16,493 bases of DNA from Desulfovibrio sp. (GTDB lineage Bacteria > Desulfobacterota > Desulfovibrionia > Desulfovibrionales > Desulfovibrionaceae), in contig JAISNZ010000135.1 of the NCBI GenBank assembly GCA_031275955.1, forward strand, positions 1 through 16,493. Direction: 5' to 3'. Of this stretch, positions 1 to 6,336 are shown piece by piece (the stretch's first letter is position 1; every line of letters begins with the position of its first letter). Position numbers and translations under genes: made by a program. Under the pieces are notes generated by a model. It was not told the DNA's origin. It made no database searches and worked only from the letters and a program-made list of their open reading frames with translations.

Positions 1-2
1 CG

Positions 3-74
3 GAGGATTTTGTTTCTTCTTCATACTTGAAAGGAAGTGAGAACTGGCGCATAGTTACAAAGCCTCGTTGGTGA
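3..74 (+). CDS. Possible 3' end of an upstream gene (partial)
   Basis: One frame is open from the window edge and ends with TGA at 72-74, giving a 23-residue tail that ends in ...WRIVTKPRW. The composition looks protein-like, and a terminator-like hairpin lies immediately at and after the stop, which suits the end of a transcription unit. A 23-codon open frame is weak evidence by itself, so the call is tentative. No family is recognisable. Confidence 0.3.
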   Translation, partial: EDFVSSSYLKGSENWRIVTKPRW

Positions 75-141
75 TAGAATGTTGTGCTCAAACTCATCCT
101 ATCTGTTTGTTTTTACAAACACAACGAGGCTTTTGCTTTTT
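62..141 (+). terminator. Rho-independent terminator with nested hairpins
   Basis: The outer arms GCCTCGTTG (62-70) and CAACGAGGC (122-130) are perfectly complementary. Between them sits a second hairpin, GTTTGT (105-110) with ACAAAC (115-120) around a four-base loop. The right outer arm is followed directly by TTTTGCTTTTTTT (131 onward). The GC-rich stem plus T tract fits termination of a plus-strand transcript entering from before the window. The left arm overlaps the last codons of the possible upstream gene. The outer loop (51 nt) is long for a classical terminator. Confidence 0.6.
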
Positions 142-390
142 TTGCGTGGTGAATCCATGTCTTGACAGCCTTCTCCCCTCGGTTGACGAGTCCGCGAAAA
201 GTGGTATCCAAGCGCAGGCGGCGCTCGTCGGCAGGCAGCCAGGGATCCGTCAGCGGCGGAGTTTGATTTCCGCGGCAATCAGTCCGCAACGGCCGCGAAG
301 GCGCAAGCGCGCTTAAGGTGCGCGGGCAAGCGCCGGAGCGGGCGTAATTCAAAGAGAACCTGTTGAATCCTTTCAAAGTGGTACTGCTCC
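142..390. other. Non-coding stretch upstream of the YitT-like gene
   Basis: No convincing gene is visible. Short open frames on both strands have arginine- and proline-rich composition and no ribosome-binding sites. This is presumably where the promoter of the downstream membrane-protein gene lies, but no clear -35/-10 pair can be defended. Confidence 0.5.
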
Positions 391-1260
391 ATGATCCAGC
401 AAGAGAAATTGCGCGCCCTTTCCCTGACCGTTCCCTGGAACCTTTTCCTGCTCACTCTGGGAGGGGTCGTTCTCACCTTCGGCCTCAAGTGCATCGCCGC
501 GCCGCAGGACTTTGTCTCGGGCGGCCTGTTCGGAACGGCCATGCTCATCGTCTACGGCACGGATACGCTCAGCATCGCCGCCTGGTACGCCCTGTTGAAC
601 ATCCCCGTGCTGTTGCTCGGCTGGTTCATGCTCAGCCGCCGCTTCATGCTTTACACCATTTACTGCATCGCGGTCACCAGTCTGGCCGCCGAGGTGATGC
701 CCTGGCAAGTCCAGATCGCGGACAAGACCCTGGCCGCCATGGCCGCGGGCATCCTATCCGGGGTGGGATCGGGCATTGCCCTGCGCTCTCTGGGCAGTGA
801 CGGCGGACTGAACATCATCTCCCTAATTTTGCACAACAAGTATAATTTCAGCCTCGGCAGCTTCAACCTGGCCTTCAACACCGTCCTCTTCCTGGTGGCC
901 CTGCCGGTCATTCAGCTGGACAATGTCCTCTATTCCATGCTCATCGTCTACCTGACATCCCACCTGATGAACTATTGCGTGGGCCTTTTCGACGAACGCA
1001 AGCTGGTCCTGATCATCTCGGAACGACATGCCGACATCGCCCAGAGCATCATGACCCATCTCGGTCGGGGCTGCACCCTGCTACACGGGCAAGGGGCCTT
1101 TACCCGCCTGGACCGGAAGGTGCTCCTCACCGTGGTCCACAACATCCAGCTCAAGCGCCTGGAGGAGATCGTCTATCAGGCTGACCCGCAATCCTTCGTG
1201 ATCATTGAAAATACCCACCTGGTGCTGGGCAAGGGCTTTTCCCAGCGCAAGCAGTATTAG
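391..1260 (+). CDS. YitT family membrane protein (DUF161/DUF2179)
   Basis: A 289-residue predicted inner-membrane protein. Hydrophobic segments occupy roughly residues 15-35, 44-55, 60-80, 85-105, 112-130 and 158-190. The family-typical glycine-rich motif GSDGGLNII is at 135-143. A soluble C-terminal domain of about 80 residues (around 205-285, containing GRGCTLLHGQGAFT) matches the DUF2179 domain that usually follows the membrane part. The length is normal for the family. The biochemical role of YitT proteins is not established; transport or ion-related roles have only been suggested. ATG 391 is the first possible start after an in-frame stop at 364, but no good Shine-Dalgarno sequence precedes it, so translation may be weak or leaderless. 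It appears to be monocistronic: 588 bases without a gene follow. Confidence 0.88.
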   Translation: MIQQEKLRALSLTVPWNLFLLTLGGVVLTFGLKCIAAPQDFVSGGLFGTAMLIVYGTDTLSIAAWYALLNIPVLLLGWFMLSRRFMLYTIYCIAVTSLAAEVMPWQVQIADKTLAAMAAGILSGVGSGIALRSLGSDGGLNIISLILHNKYNFSLGSFNLAFNTVLFLVALPVIQLDNVLYSMLIVYLTSHLMNYCVGLFDERKLVLIISERHADIAQSIMTHLGRGCTLLHGQGAFTRLDRKVLLTVVHNIQLKRLEEIVYQADPQSFVIIENTHLVLGKGFSQRKQY

Positions 1261-1658
1261 GGTTCTTCGACGTTCACTGTGGAATTAAGGAAGCTGAGAG
1301 GCGTGCCTTGGGAAATCATTCTCATCTCATTGAATTGCTTTGCTTTATTAAGGGGAAACATGCCCTGCGACTGCCTGAAACCTTTTTTGGAACTGTTATT
1401 TGTGAAAAGCATTTTCCATGAGGAGAAAAGCGAGCCGGTGGCACTGACCACGTTTGCCTTTGTGGCCGAAGGCTTTGATGGCTCCTGGCAAAAGAGCCCC
1501 CATGCCGGCTTTCAGCTGAAACCCACGTCAAACGGCGAAGAGCCATAACCAAGAAGGTAGCATGGGCCTTCAGGCCCAGGCGTCCTGCCCTTGGGCGGGG
1601 TCTCAGACCATAAAGGTAGTTTTTCGGAGTGACCTGGTCCCATGGCAATTTCGCAAGT

Positions 1659-1687
1659 CTGTGCGCCCGGCATGGCCGGGCGCACAG
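1659..1687. repeat. Perfect 12-bp inverted repeat (hairpin)
   Basis: Arms CTGTGCGCCCGG (1659-1670) and CCGGGCGCACAG (1676-1687) surround a five-base loop, CATGG. No T run follows on either strand, so it is not a canonical intrinsic terminator. It could help separate the convergent transcripts, be a protein-binding palindrome, or form part of a structured RNA. Confidence 0.6.
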
Positions 1688-1795
1688 ATGTCATGTCACT
1701 TGCGCTGAGCAAAGCCAGCCTGCTCCTGTTTCGAGTCAGGATTTGCAGGTAAATCCTTGCAGCGCGAATTCACATTTCCAATGTAAATTTGCTTT

Positions 1796-1831
1796 AGCGC
1801 CGCACAGGAGAGGATGCACCTGCCCGGCGCT
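1796..1831 (-). terminator. Possible weak terminator of the phosphonatase-like operon
   Basis: The arms AGCGCCG (1796-1802) and CGGCGCT (1825-1831) pair perfectly, and inner bases CAGGAG/CACCTG pair with one mismatch. It lies 18 bases beyond the dehydrogenase stop codon. On the minus strand the downstream sequence is A/T-rich but not a run of T, so termination would be weak or factor-dependent. Confidence 0.35.
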
Positions 1832-1848
1832 ACTGAAGAGCAAATGAG

Positions 1849-3015
1849 TTACAGATCTGTCACTTCCTCATGAATATGCATACCGCGCTTTTTCAATTCC
1901 GCAAAAACATCATTTGGATTAAAAGCATGCTCCGGAATAAGGATGCCTCTTCTGCCTTCTAAAACTTTATCTTTGGCTATAAGTTGAACGGCGATGCTCA
2001 GGGGAATACCGACATTTCGCGTATAGGCGCGGAGTTTCTCCCAGCCGGGAACAGAACCGTCAGACGCTGGGTGTGTATGGTACAGAATATGCTGTTTCCT
2101 TTTCCCACCTTTTTTTCCTATAACCTCTATATGCAAAGCATAGCCGTAAAGCTCAGTTTCTGTACCTTCTTTGGAATTGATGAGATATTCACCGATGCAA
2201 TCCATGACACCTATCTTTACGCCATTGAGTGTTACCTTTTCGTTGCGGAGAATTCCCCAATCATAAAGGGCGCGTACAAGCTGCATATTTTTTTGTGGCC
2301 AGGTTCCTCTTGTTTCCACAAGACGGATACCCTTATCCTTCAACGCTTCCGCCACCGTTCGCGTTTCCGAGTGAGGGATGATGTACTCGGGAAGCGTCCC
2401 ATAGGGTTCGGGAAGCTTGACATCGCGGGGTCTTGCGAAGGGGGGCACCTGGATAAATTTTCCATCTTCAAACACAATCCTTCCTGGAAGAGCCGGGTCA
2501 TACTCGTAAGTTGTTGTTTCAGTTATAGACCGTGAAAAAGCAAAGGGTCTGAAAGCGCCGTGACTGATCCGGGCGGATTCGACCGTATCCAGCTGGTTTG
2601 CCGCGAACATCACCATCATCTGCGTTGTGCCGGGGGTCATCCCAAAACCGGGGACACAGGTTTTCCCTTTCTCCTTGAAAATATGCGCATATTGATCTTC
2701 TTCTCCAAAACCGTTCAGGTTCACGCCATGACAACCAGCTTCCGCAATGCAGGCTGTTGATTTTCCATTCATTGTAATGGCTGTTCCATCCATTACAATA
2801 TCATATCCCTTCATTTTAGCAACCGTATCATTATGATTGTTGACATCAACCTGAATAAAGCTAACCCTTGGATCATCAAGAAACTTTACTATTTCGTTTC
2901 CTGCTTTTACATCAAAATCGGCTATTGTTATTTTTTCAAAATCTGAAAATTGAACAAGATCCAGTGCCGCTTCTCTGCATATACGCCCTGCTCCTCCCAA
3001 ACAAAAAACTTTCAT
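1849..3015 (-). CDS. Saccharopine dehydrogenase-family oxidoreductase, lysine 6-dehydrogenase-like
   Basis: The 388-residue protein starts with a Rossmann fold: MKVFCLGGAGRICREAA with glycines at 7, 8 and 10, and acidic residues after the second strand (IADFD, 31-35), which favours NAD(H). The segment GFGMTPGTT (123-131) and the C-terminal block SIAVQLIA...GRRGILIPEHAFNPNDV...LKKRG (340-378) align by eye with L-lysine 6-dehydrogenase and related saccharopine dehydrogenase-like enzymes, which oxidise a C-N bond to an aldehyde or keto product. It is the third gene of a minus-strand operon behind an OPA transporter and a PhnX-like phosphonatase. The inferred role is oxidation of the amino group of the imported substrate, for example 2-aminoethylphosphonate or an N-substituted form. 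GGAGG eight bases upstream of ATG 3015 supports the start. The gene is noticeably more AT-rich than most of the window. The substrate is unproven; family assignment is solid. Confidence 0.85.
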   Translation of the reverse strand: MKVFCLGGAGRICREAALDLVQFSDFEKITIADFDVKAGNEIVKFLDDPRVSFIQVDVNNHNDTVAKMKGYDIVMDGTAITMNGKSTACIAEAGCHGVNLNGFGEEDQYAHIFKEKGKTCVPGFGMTPGTTQMMVMFAANQLDTVESARISHGAFRPFAFSRSITETTTYEYDPALPGRIVFEDGKFIQVPPFARPRDVKLPEPYGTLPEYIIPHSETRTVAEALKDKGIRLVETRGTWPQKNMQLVRALYDWGILRNEKVTLNGVKIGVMDCIGEYLINSKEGTETELYGYALHIEVIGKKGGKRKQHILYHTHPASDGSVPGWEKLRAYTRNVGIPLSIAVQLIAKDKVLEGRRGILIPEHAFNPNDVFAELKKRGMHIHEEVTDL

Positions 3016-3129
3016 TTGATACCTCCACGGTTAAAGGTTATAAATGTCAAATTTTTTATCTATATTCTTGTAAAATCCACAGTGCTATTCTTGCAAAAGA
3101 TCAAACGGAACGCCTGCAGGACTGAAAGG
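3016..3129 (-). promoter_or_regulatory. AT-rich spacer with possible promoter/operator for the dehydrogenase gene
   Basis: This 114-base gap is much longer than the 21-base gap earlier in the same operon. It carries two exact copies of TATTCTTG (3063-3070 and 3086-3093), 23 bp apart start to start, about two helical turns. On the minus strand, TTGCAA followed 18 bases later by TACAAG is a weak -35/-10 candidate. The ribosome-binding site GGAGG lies at the downstream end. The dehydrogenase could therefore have its own promoter, but this rests on weak motifs. Confidence 0.35.
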
Positions 3130-4485
3130 TTAGGCGATCTTCTTGTTGCCTACGCCCGCAAGGACGGCGAAGACCGCATTCGCTACGCACACGCCTCCCA
3201 CTACGATGAAGAGGAGATTCCAGGCGCCTGTATCCAGGATAGCGCCGAATATAATCGCCTGCATGGCCGCGCCCATGTAAGCTGCCCAGTCCAGGATGCC
3301 GGTAGCCGTGCCTGAGAAGAAGCGTCCGCCGACATCCGTCGCGTACGCCCAGACAACGCCGTTTATGGCATAGATGAAGAATCCGGCCAGAAAGAGAACT
3401 CCGGCGACAATAAAAGGATCCGTCAGATAGGGAAAGAGGAAGACAGTCGCGCCGGCGGCCAGAGCGCAAATAATAACCGCCGGAAGACGATTGATCGAAC
3501 AATATTTGTCGGTGATCCAAGGAACAATAACGGTGCCAAGGGCCATGCCCAGAGGCAACCACACGGAACCTACGATGCCTGCCTTGACGTCCATTTGCAA
3601 CGCTTCTTTATAATAAGAAGGAATCCAGGTCAGCAAACCATAGCGAGCTGTGTTGGAACCGGCCACGATGAAACACCAGAGGACGAAACGCCATTGGGAA
3701 AACAGATAGATATATGGATAGATCTTGCCCTTGGAGGCTACGATGGCTTCCAATGCGGCTTCCTGCTCTACCCGTTCCGGTTCAGCTTCCTTATATTCCT
3801 TCAAACCGACATCGGAGGGCCGCCCTTTTACCAGGAAGTAGAAGAAACCGACAACGCACAGGATGCCGATGACGGGGATGGTGAAGGCCGCGCGCCAGTC
3901 GCCGGGTCCGGGCTGCCCGTCCGGGCCGGCCGGACCGGGAACCAGGGCGAAGGCAATCGCCACCAGGAACCAGGTGACGACCTGACCAAGTCCGGAAAAG
4001 CCGTTGGACAAACCGGTGGCAAACCCGCGAGTGTTGCCTGGCCACCATCTGGCCATGAGAGCTAAACCTGGCGACCAGAGCATAGACTGAAAATAGCCGT
4101 TGAAGCCCCAAAGAACGGTGATTAACAACAAACTGTCCTGAAAGCTGATGAAAACGTTTGTTGCAGCGGAGAGGATGGCGCCAGCAACGATAAAGCGTTT
4201 GACGCCGAAAATTTCGCCCAGACGTCCATTAAAAAGGTGACCGAAGCCATACGTCCAGAACATGACGGACGACAGAATGCCCAACTGGGTCTTTGTCCAT
4301 CCCATCTGCTCCGTCATGAGCGGAATAGCCAGGCCCAGATTAAACCGTCCTCCGTACAGAAAAAGGTAGAGGATGCTGAACATCAGCAGCATGAGCCAGG
4401 CATGCTTTCTGAACTTCGCGTATTCCCCTGCGGTATAACCTAAGGACGCGGCTCTGAAATCAATAGACAGGGTACTGTCTGCCAT
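3130..4485 (-). CDS. MFS transporter of the organophosphate:phosphate antiporter (OPA/GlpT-like) type
   Basis: The 451-residue protein has about 12 hydrophobic helices and a central cytoplasmic loop near 222-258, the normal layout for MFS carriers. By eye it aligns with GlpT. LYGGRFNLGLAIP (43-55) places R47 at the position of GlpT R45, and ARYGLLTWIPSYY (280-292) places R281 at GlpT R269; these two arginines bind the phosphate group of the substrate in GlpT. KGRPSDVGL (220-228) also resembles the OPA loop. This supports transport of a phosphorylated or phosphonated anion, possibly in exchange for phosphate. The gene starts 21 bases after the phosphonatase-like stop codon, with AAGGAGAGAG before ATG 4485, so the two are co-transcribed. 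Substrate assignment to an aminophosphonate is inferred from neighbours. A proline/glycine-rich insert (183-195, PGPAGPDGQPGPG) sits between two helices. Confidence 0.87.
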   Translation of the reverse strand: MADSTLSIDFRAASLGYTAGEYAKFRKHAWLMLLMFSILYLFLYGGRFNLGLAIPLMTEQMGWTKTQLGILSSVMFWTYGFGHLFNGRLGEIFGVKRFIVAGAILSAATNVFISFQDSLLLITVLWGFNGYFQSMLWSPGLALMARWWPGNTRGFATGLSNGFSGLGQVVTWFLVAIAFALVPGPAGPDGQPGPGDWRAAFTIPVIGILCVVGFFYFLVKGRPSDVGLKEYKEAEPERVEQEAALEAIVASKGKIYPYIYLFSQWRFVLWCFIVAGSNTARYGLLTWIPSYYKEALQMDVKAGIVGSVWLPLGMALGTVIVPWITDKYCSINRLPAVIICALAAGATVFLFPYLTDPFIVAGVLFLAGFFIYAINGVVWAYATDVGGRFFSGTATGILDWAAYMGAAMQAIIFGAILDTGAWNLLFIVVGGVCVANAVFAVLAGVGNKKIA

Positions 4486-4506
4486 TATGCTCTCTCCTTA
4501 TTTTGT

Positions 4507-5337
4507 CTAAATGGATTCCAGGATGCCCTGACCAGGGCGCTCACCTCTCCGCAGACGGGGTTCGATCTGGCCAAAGATGATTTCCGGGACATAAGCCACG
4601 GACGGGACAAGGAAGTCCGGTTTGGCAATCGCCAGAGCATCATAATCATTGCTACCCGAGGCATAGAGGGCTATGGTCCAGCAACCCGCGTTGTTGCCGC
4701 AGAGCATGCCGGCTGCGGTATCATCGATCTTGACTACAGATTCAATTACGTCGGTGCGAGTCTTCTTCATGCAATCGTAAACCATGAAGGGGCTCGGACG
4801 GCCGGGAACGATCTCCGAGTTCGTGGTCACGTCGAAGCGGATGCCGTATTTTTCCTCCAGTTTTTTGTTCAACATGAGGGAGTCATCGTTGTAGTAACCC
4901 GTATCGCAGCCCACCAGAATACCGGCCTCCCGGAGCTTGGTGATGCATTCTTCAGCGCCTTCAATGGGTTTAGCCAGATCGTCGTCGACAATGTACTTGC
5001 TCATCATGCCGCGAAATTCGGTCAGCAACATTTCAAATTCCGCTTCCGTATATGGGTGGCCGAATTCTTTAATGTACTGTTCCTGAATTTCCGGTAGTTC
5101 CAGAAGCAACCGGAGATGGGTAGGCTTGAAGTTACCCATGGGCTTGCGGATGACCGCCCAGTCCACGATGATATTATGATTTTTCAGTGTGTTATAAAAT
5201 GGCACCACAGGAGCTTTGCAACCGCGCATGTCGTCTTCAGGCCATCGCCCGCGCAGGTCTTGGGGGCCATCGCAAAAGGTGCCCGCCGTGTCGAGTACCG
5301 CAAGCTTAATCTTGCCAGTATAGCGTCTGTTGTACAT
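4507..5337 (-). CDS. Phosphonoacetaldehyde hydrolase (phosphonatase)-like HAD hydrolase
   Basis: The 276-residue HAD-superfamily protein closely follows PhnX, which cleaves phosphonoacetaldehyde to acetaldehyde and phosphate through a Lys Schiff base and an aspartyl-phosphate. Visible equivalents are nucleophile D16 in AVLDTAGT (13-20); M67, Schiff-base K71 and H74 in PMGNFKPTH (66-74); TGY (146-148); R180 in GRPSPF; and the Mg-binding acidic residue D206 in KIDDTAAG (203-210). Two deviations are seen: an insertion of about 20 residues after the nucleophile (roughly 23-42), and G210 where B. cereus PhnX has D190. The enzyme is therefore either a true phosphonatase or one for a closely related substrate. 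It is the first gene of the operon; AAGGAGG precedes ATG 5337. No PhnW transaminase is nearby. I give no gene symbol because the exact substrate is uncertain. Confidence 0.85.
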   Translation of the reverse strand: MYNRRYTGKIKLAVLDTAGTFCDGPQDLRGRWPEDDMRGCKAPVVPFYNTLKNHNIIVDWAVIRKPMGNFKPTHLRLLLELPEIQEQYIKEFGHPYTEAEFEMLLTEFRGMMSKYIVDDDLAKPIEGAEECITKLREAGILVGCDTGYYNDDSLMLNKKLEEKYGIRFDVTTNSEIVPGRPSPFMVYDCMKKTRTDVIESVVKIDDTAAGMLCGNNAGCWTIALYASGSNDYDALAIAKPDFLVPSVAYVPEIIFGQIEPRLRRGERPGQGILESI

Positions 5338-5462
5338 AAGCCTTTCCTCCTTATCCGCTGAAGTTCAGCCGAAATTGGCTTTGAAAATTCAGCCGGACCT
5401 GTTTCCCTTCCGGGAAGCAGGCCTTAGGCAAAAAGCGCCTTGTTGCGTGCGGCCTGTTCCGC
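5338..5462 (-). promoter_or_regulatory. Leader/promoter region of the phosphonatase-like operon
   Basis: This is the sequence between the ribosome-binding site of the first operon gene and an upstream terminator-like hairpin. A near-perfect hairpin lies at 5398-5421 (CCTGTTTCCC and GGGAAGCAGG, one mismatched pair, four-base loop). A short palindrome, GCTGA-AGT-TCAGC, lies just before the Shine-Dalgarno sequence. No convincing -35/-10 pair is visible, so the promoter may be here or upstream of the hairpin. Confidence 0.35.
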
Positions 5463-5508
5463 GGAAAAGAAAAATCCGGTTTGCCTCCTGTGGAGACAAA
5501 ACCGGATT
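5463..5508 (-). terminator. Intrinsic terminator or attenuator upstream of the operon
   Basis: Arms AATCCGGTTT (5473-5482) and AAACCGGATT (5499-5508) are perfectly complementary, and the loop can extend the stem (CTCC with GGAG). On the minus strand the stem is followed immediately by TTTTTCTTTT, the classic intrinsic terminator layout. It points toward the phosphonatase-like gene, 126 bases before its start codon. It either ends an upstream transcript or is a conditional terminator in the leader of the operon. Confidence 0.6.
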
Positions 5509-5573
5509 ACGCTGAAAAATCGGCTGGAAACAACGGCTGAAACCGCGCCGCCCCAAAAGGAAAACGCGTTATC

Positions 5574-5619
<46 letters not shown>

Positions 5620-5958
5620 AAAAATCAGGCCAAAACCGTCAGTCTCAGATCCTACTATTCCATCTGGTTGCGGATAGAAAATGCTTTTCTTCTCTATCAC
5701 TACCTACCTCACTTTCGCCCACAGCTCGGCATACTGCCATCTGCTGCTCCACCGCACCGCCGGAGATCCTTTGAATAGCTTCCCTATAGGGGGAAAAGTT
5801 AAAGTTAATTTAAAGATCATCCAAAGTTTTACGAAAGATGCCCACGGCTCTGGTCATGCTGGTTCTTGGGAATGTTGTTTTCAGCTTTGCCGTATAGAAA
5901 AAAGGCATTTCTTTGGATTTTCCCATAGTTACAGTAGATCTATGCCAGCTTGAAGGCG

Positions 5959-6021
5959 AAATATAATTAAAATCGGTAAACCCCCGGCAGAGCCGGGGGT
6001 TTACCGATTTTAATTATATTT
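5959..6021. repeat. 30-bp perfect inverted repeat with 3-nt loop; possible bidirectional terminator
   Basis: Bases 5959-5988 are exactly complementary to 5992-6021 around the loop AGA. The stem has a GC-rich tip (CCCCCGGC/GCCGGGGG) and A/T-rich outer arms (AATATAATT/AATTATATT), so both strands give a GC stem followed by a U/A-rich segment. This suits a bidirectional terminator between the surrounding minus-strand units, but the length and perfection exceed the norm. It could also be a remnant end of a mobile element or a cruciform-forming site. Confidence 0.9.
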
Positions 6022-6128
6022 TACATGGGTGCATTTTGGTATGAAACTACTTACTCCTTATATTATCCAATGATTATAGAAAAAGGCTCTGGAAGTTCAG
6101 ACTAAATCATGTGCCAAAAGGGTCAGGA

Positions 6129-6152
6129 ACCTGTGCCAATTAGGGGACAGGT
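6129..6152. repeat. Short inverted repeat ACCTGT...ACAGGT, REP-like
   Basis: ACCTGT (6129-6134) and ACAGGT (6147-6152) face each other across 12 bases that include GGGG. Another copy of GTGCCAA lies just upstream (6111-6117 and 6133-6139). Sequences of the kind AATTnGGGGACAGGT are, from memory, frequent next to Y1/REP-associated transposases, so this may be an orphan repeat of that type. No transposase is present. Confidence 0.3.
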
Positions 6153-6196
6153 AAAACATAACTCCCTTGAGATTCAATAAATACGCGTTAGGAAGG

Positions 6197-6240
6197 CCCG
6201 CCCCAAACCCCGCCGGGGGGCATGACGCCCCCGGACCCCC
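6197..6240. repeat. GC-rich REP-like repeat, copy 1
   Basis: The core hairpin CCGGGGG (6213-6219) with CCCCCGG (6228-6234) is preceded by CCCAAACCCCG and followed by ACCCC. The same arrangement (CAAACTCCCC, hairpin of G and C runs around an ACGAT/CATGAC-like loop, ACCCC) recurs at 13621-13680, so both look like members of one dispersed intergenic family. It lies beyond the 3' end of the methyltransferase-like gene and could stop or stabilise its transcript. Confidence 0.5.
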
Positions 6241-6336
6241 TCGTTATGATGTCTGGGGCTCCACCCCGAATCCCGGTGAGGGCGAACCTGTCCCCTCAGG
6301 GGAATATCCCCCGGCGTTTCCCCAAAAGCCGCCTTT

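Larger units (their letters stand above)
1261..1848. other. Gene-free region between convergent genes, with GC-rich hairpins
   Basis: This lies between the YitT-like gene and the convergent dehydrogenase gene. A GTG-started frame at 1279-1548 could encode 89 residues but has no ribosome-binding site and no recognisable family. Visible structures are a small hairpin at 1563-1578 (TGGGCC, TTCA loop, GGCCCA), a perfect 12-bp hairpin at 1659-1687 and an imperfect long hairpin at 1796-1831 (arms AGCGCCG and CGGCGCT). The last is just past the stop of the minus-strand operon and could end that transcript, though only AAAGCAAATTT follows it on the minus strand, not a clean T run. A small RNA here cannot be excluded. 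Confidence 0.45.

Noticed and set aside
1279..1548. 89-codon plus-strand frame after the YitT-like gene
   Set aside because: GTG start without a ribosome-binding site, mixed composition and no known domain; not supportable as a gene.
5810..5926. 38-codon minus-strand frame (MGKSKEMPFFYTAK...)
   Set aside because: No Shine-Dalgarno sequence and no recognisable homology; at most a decayed fragment.
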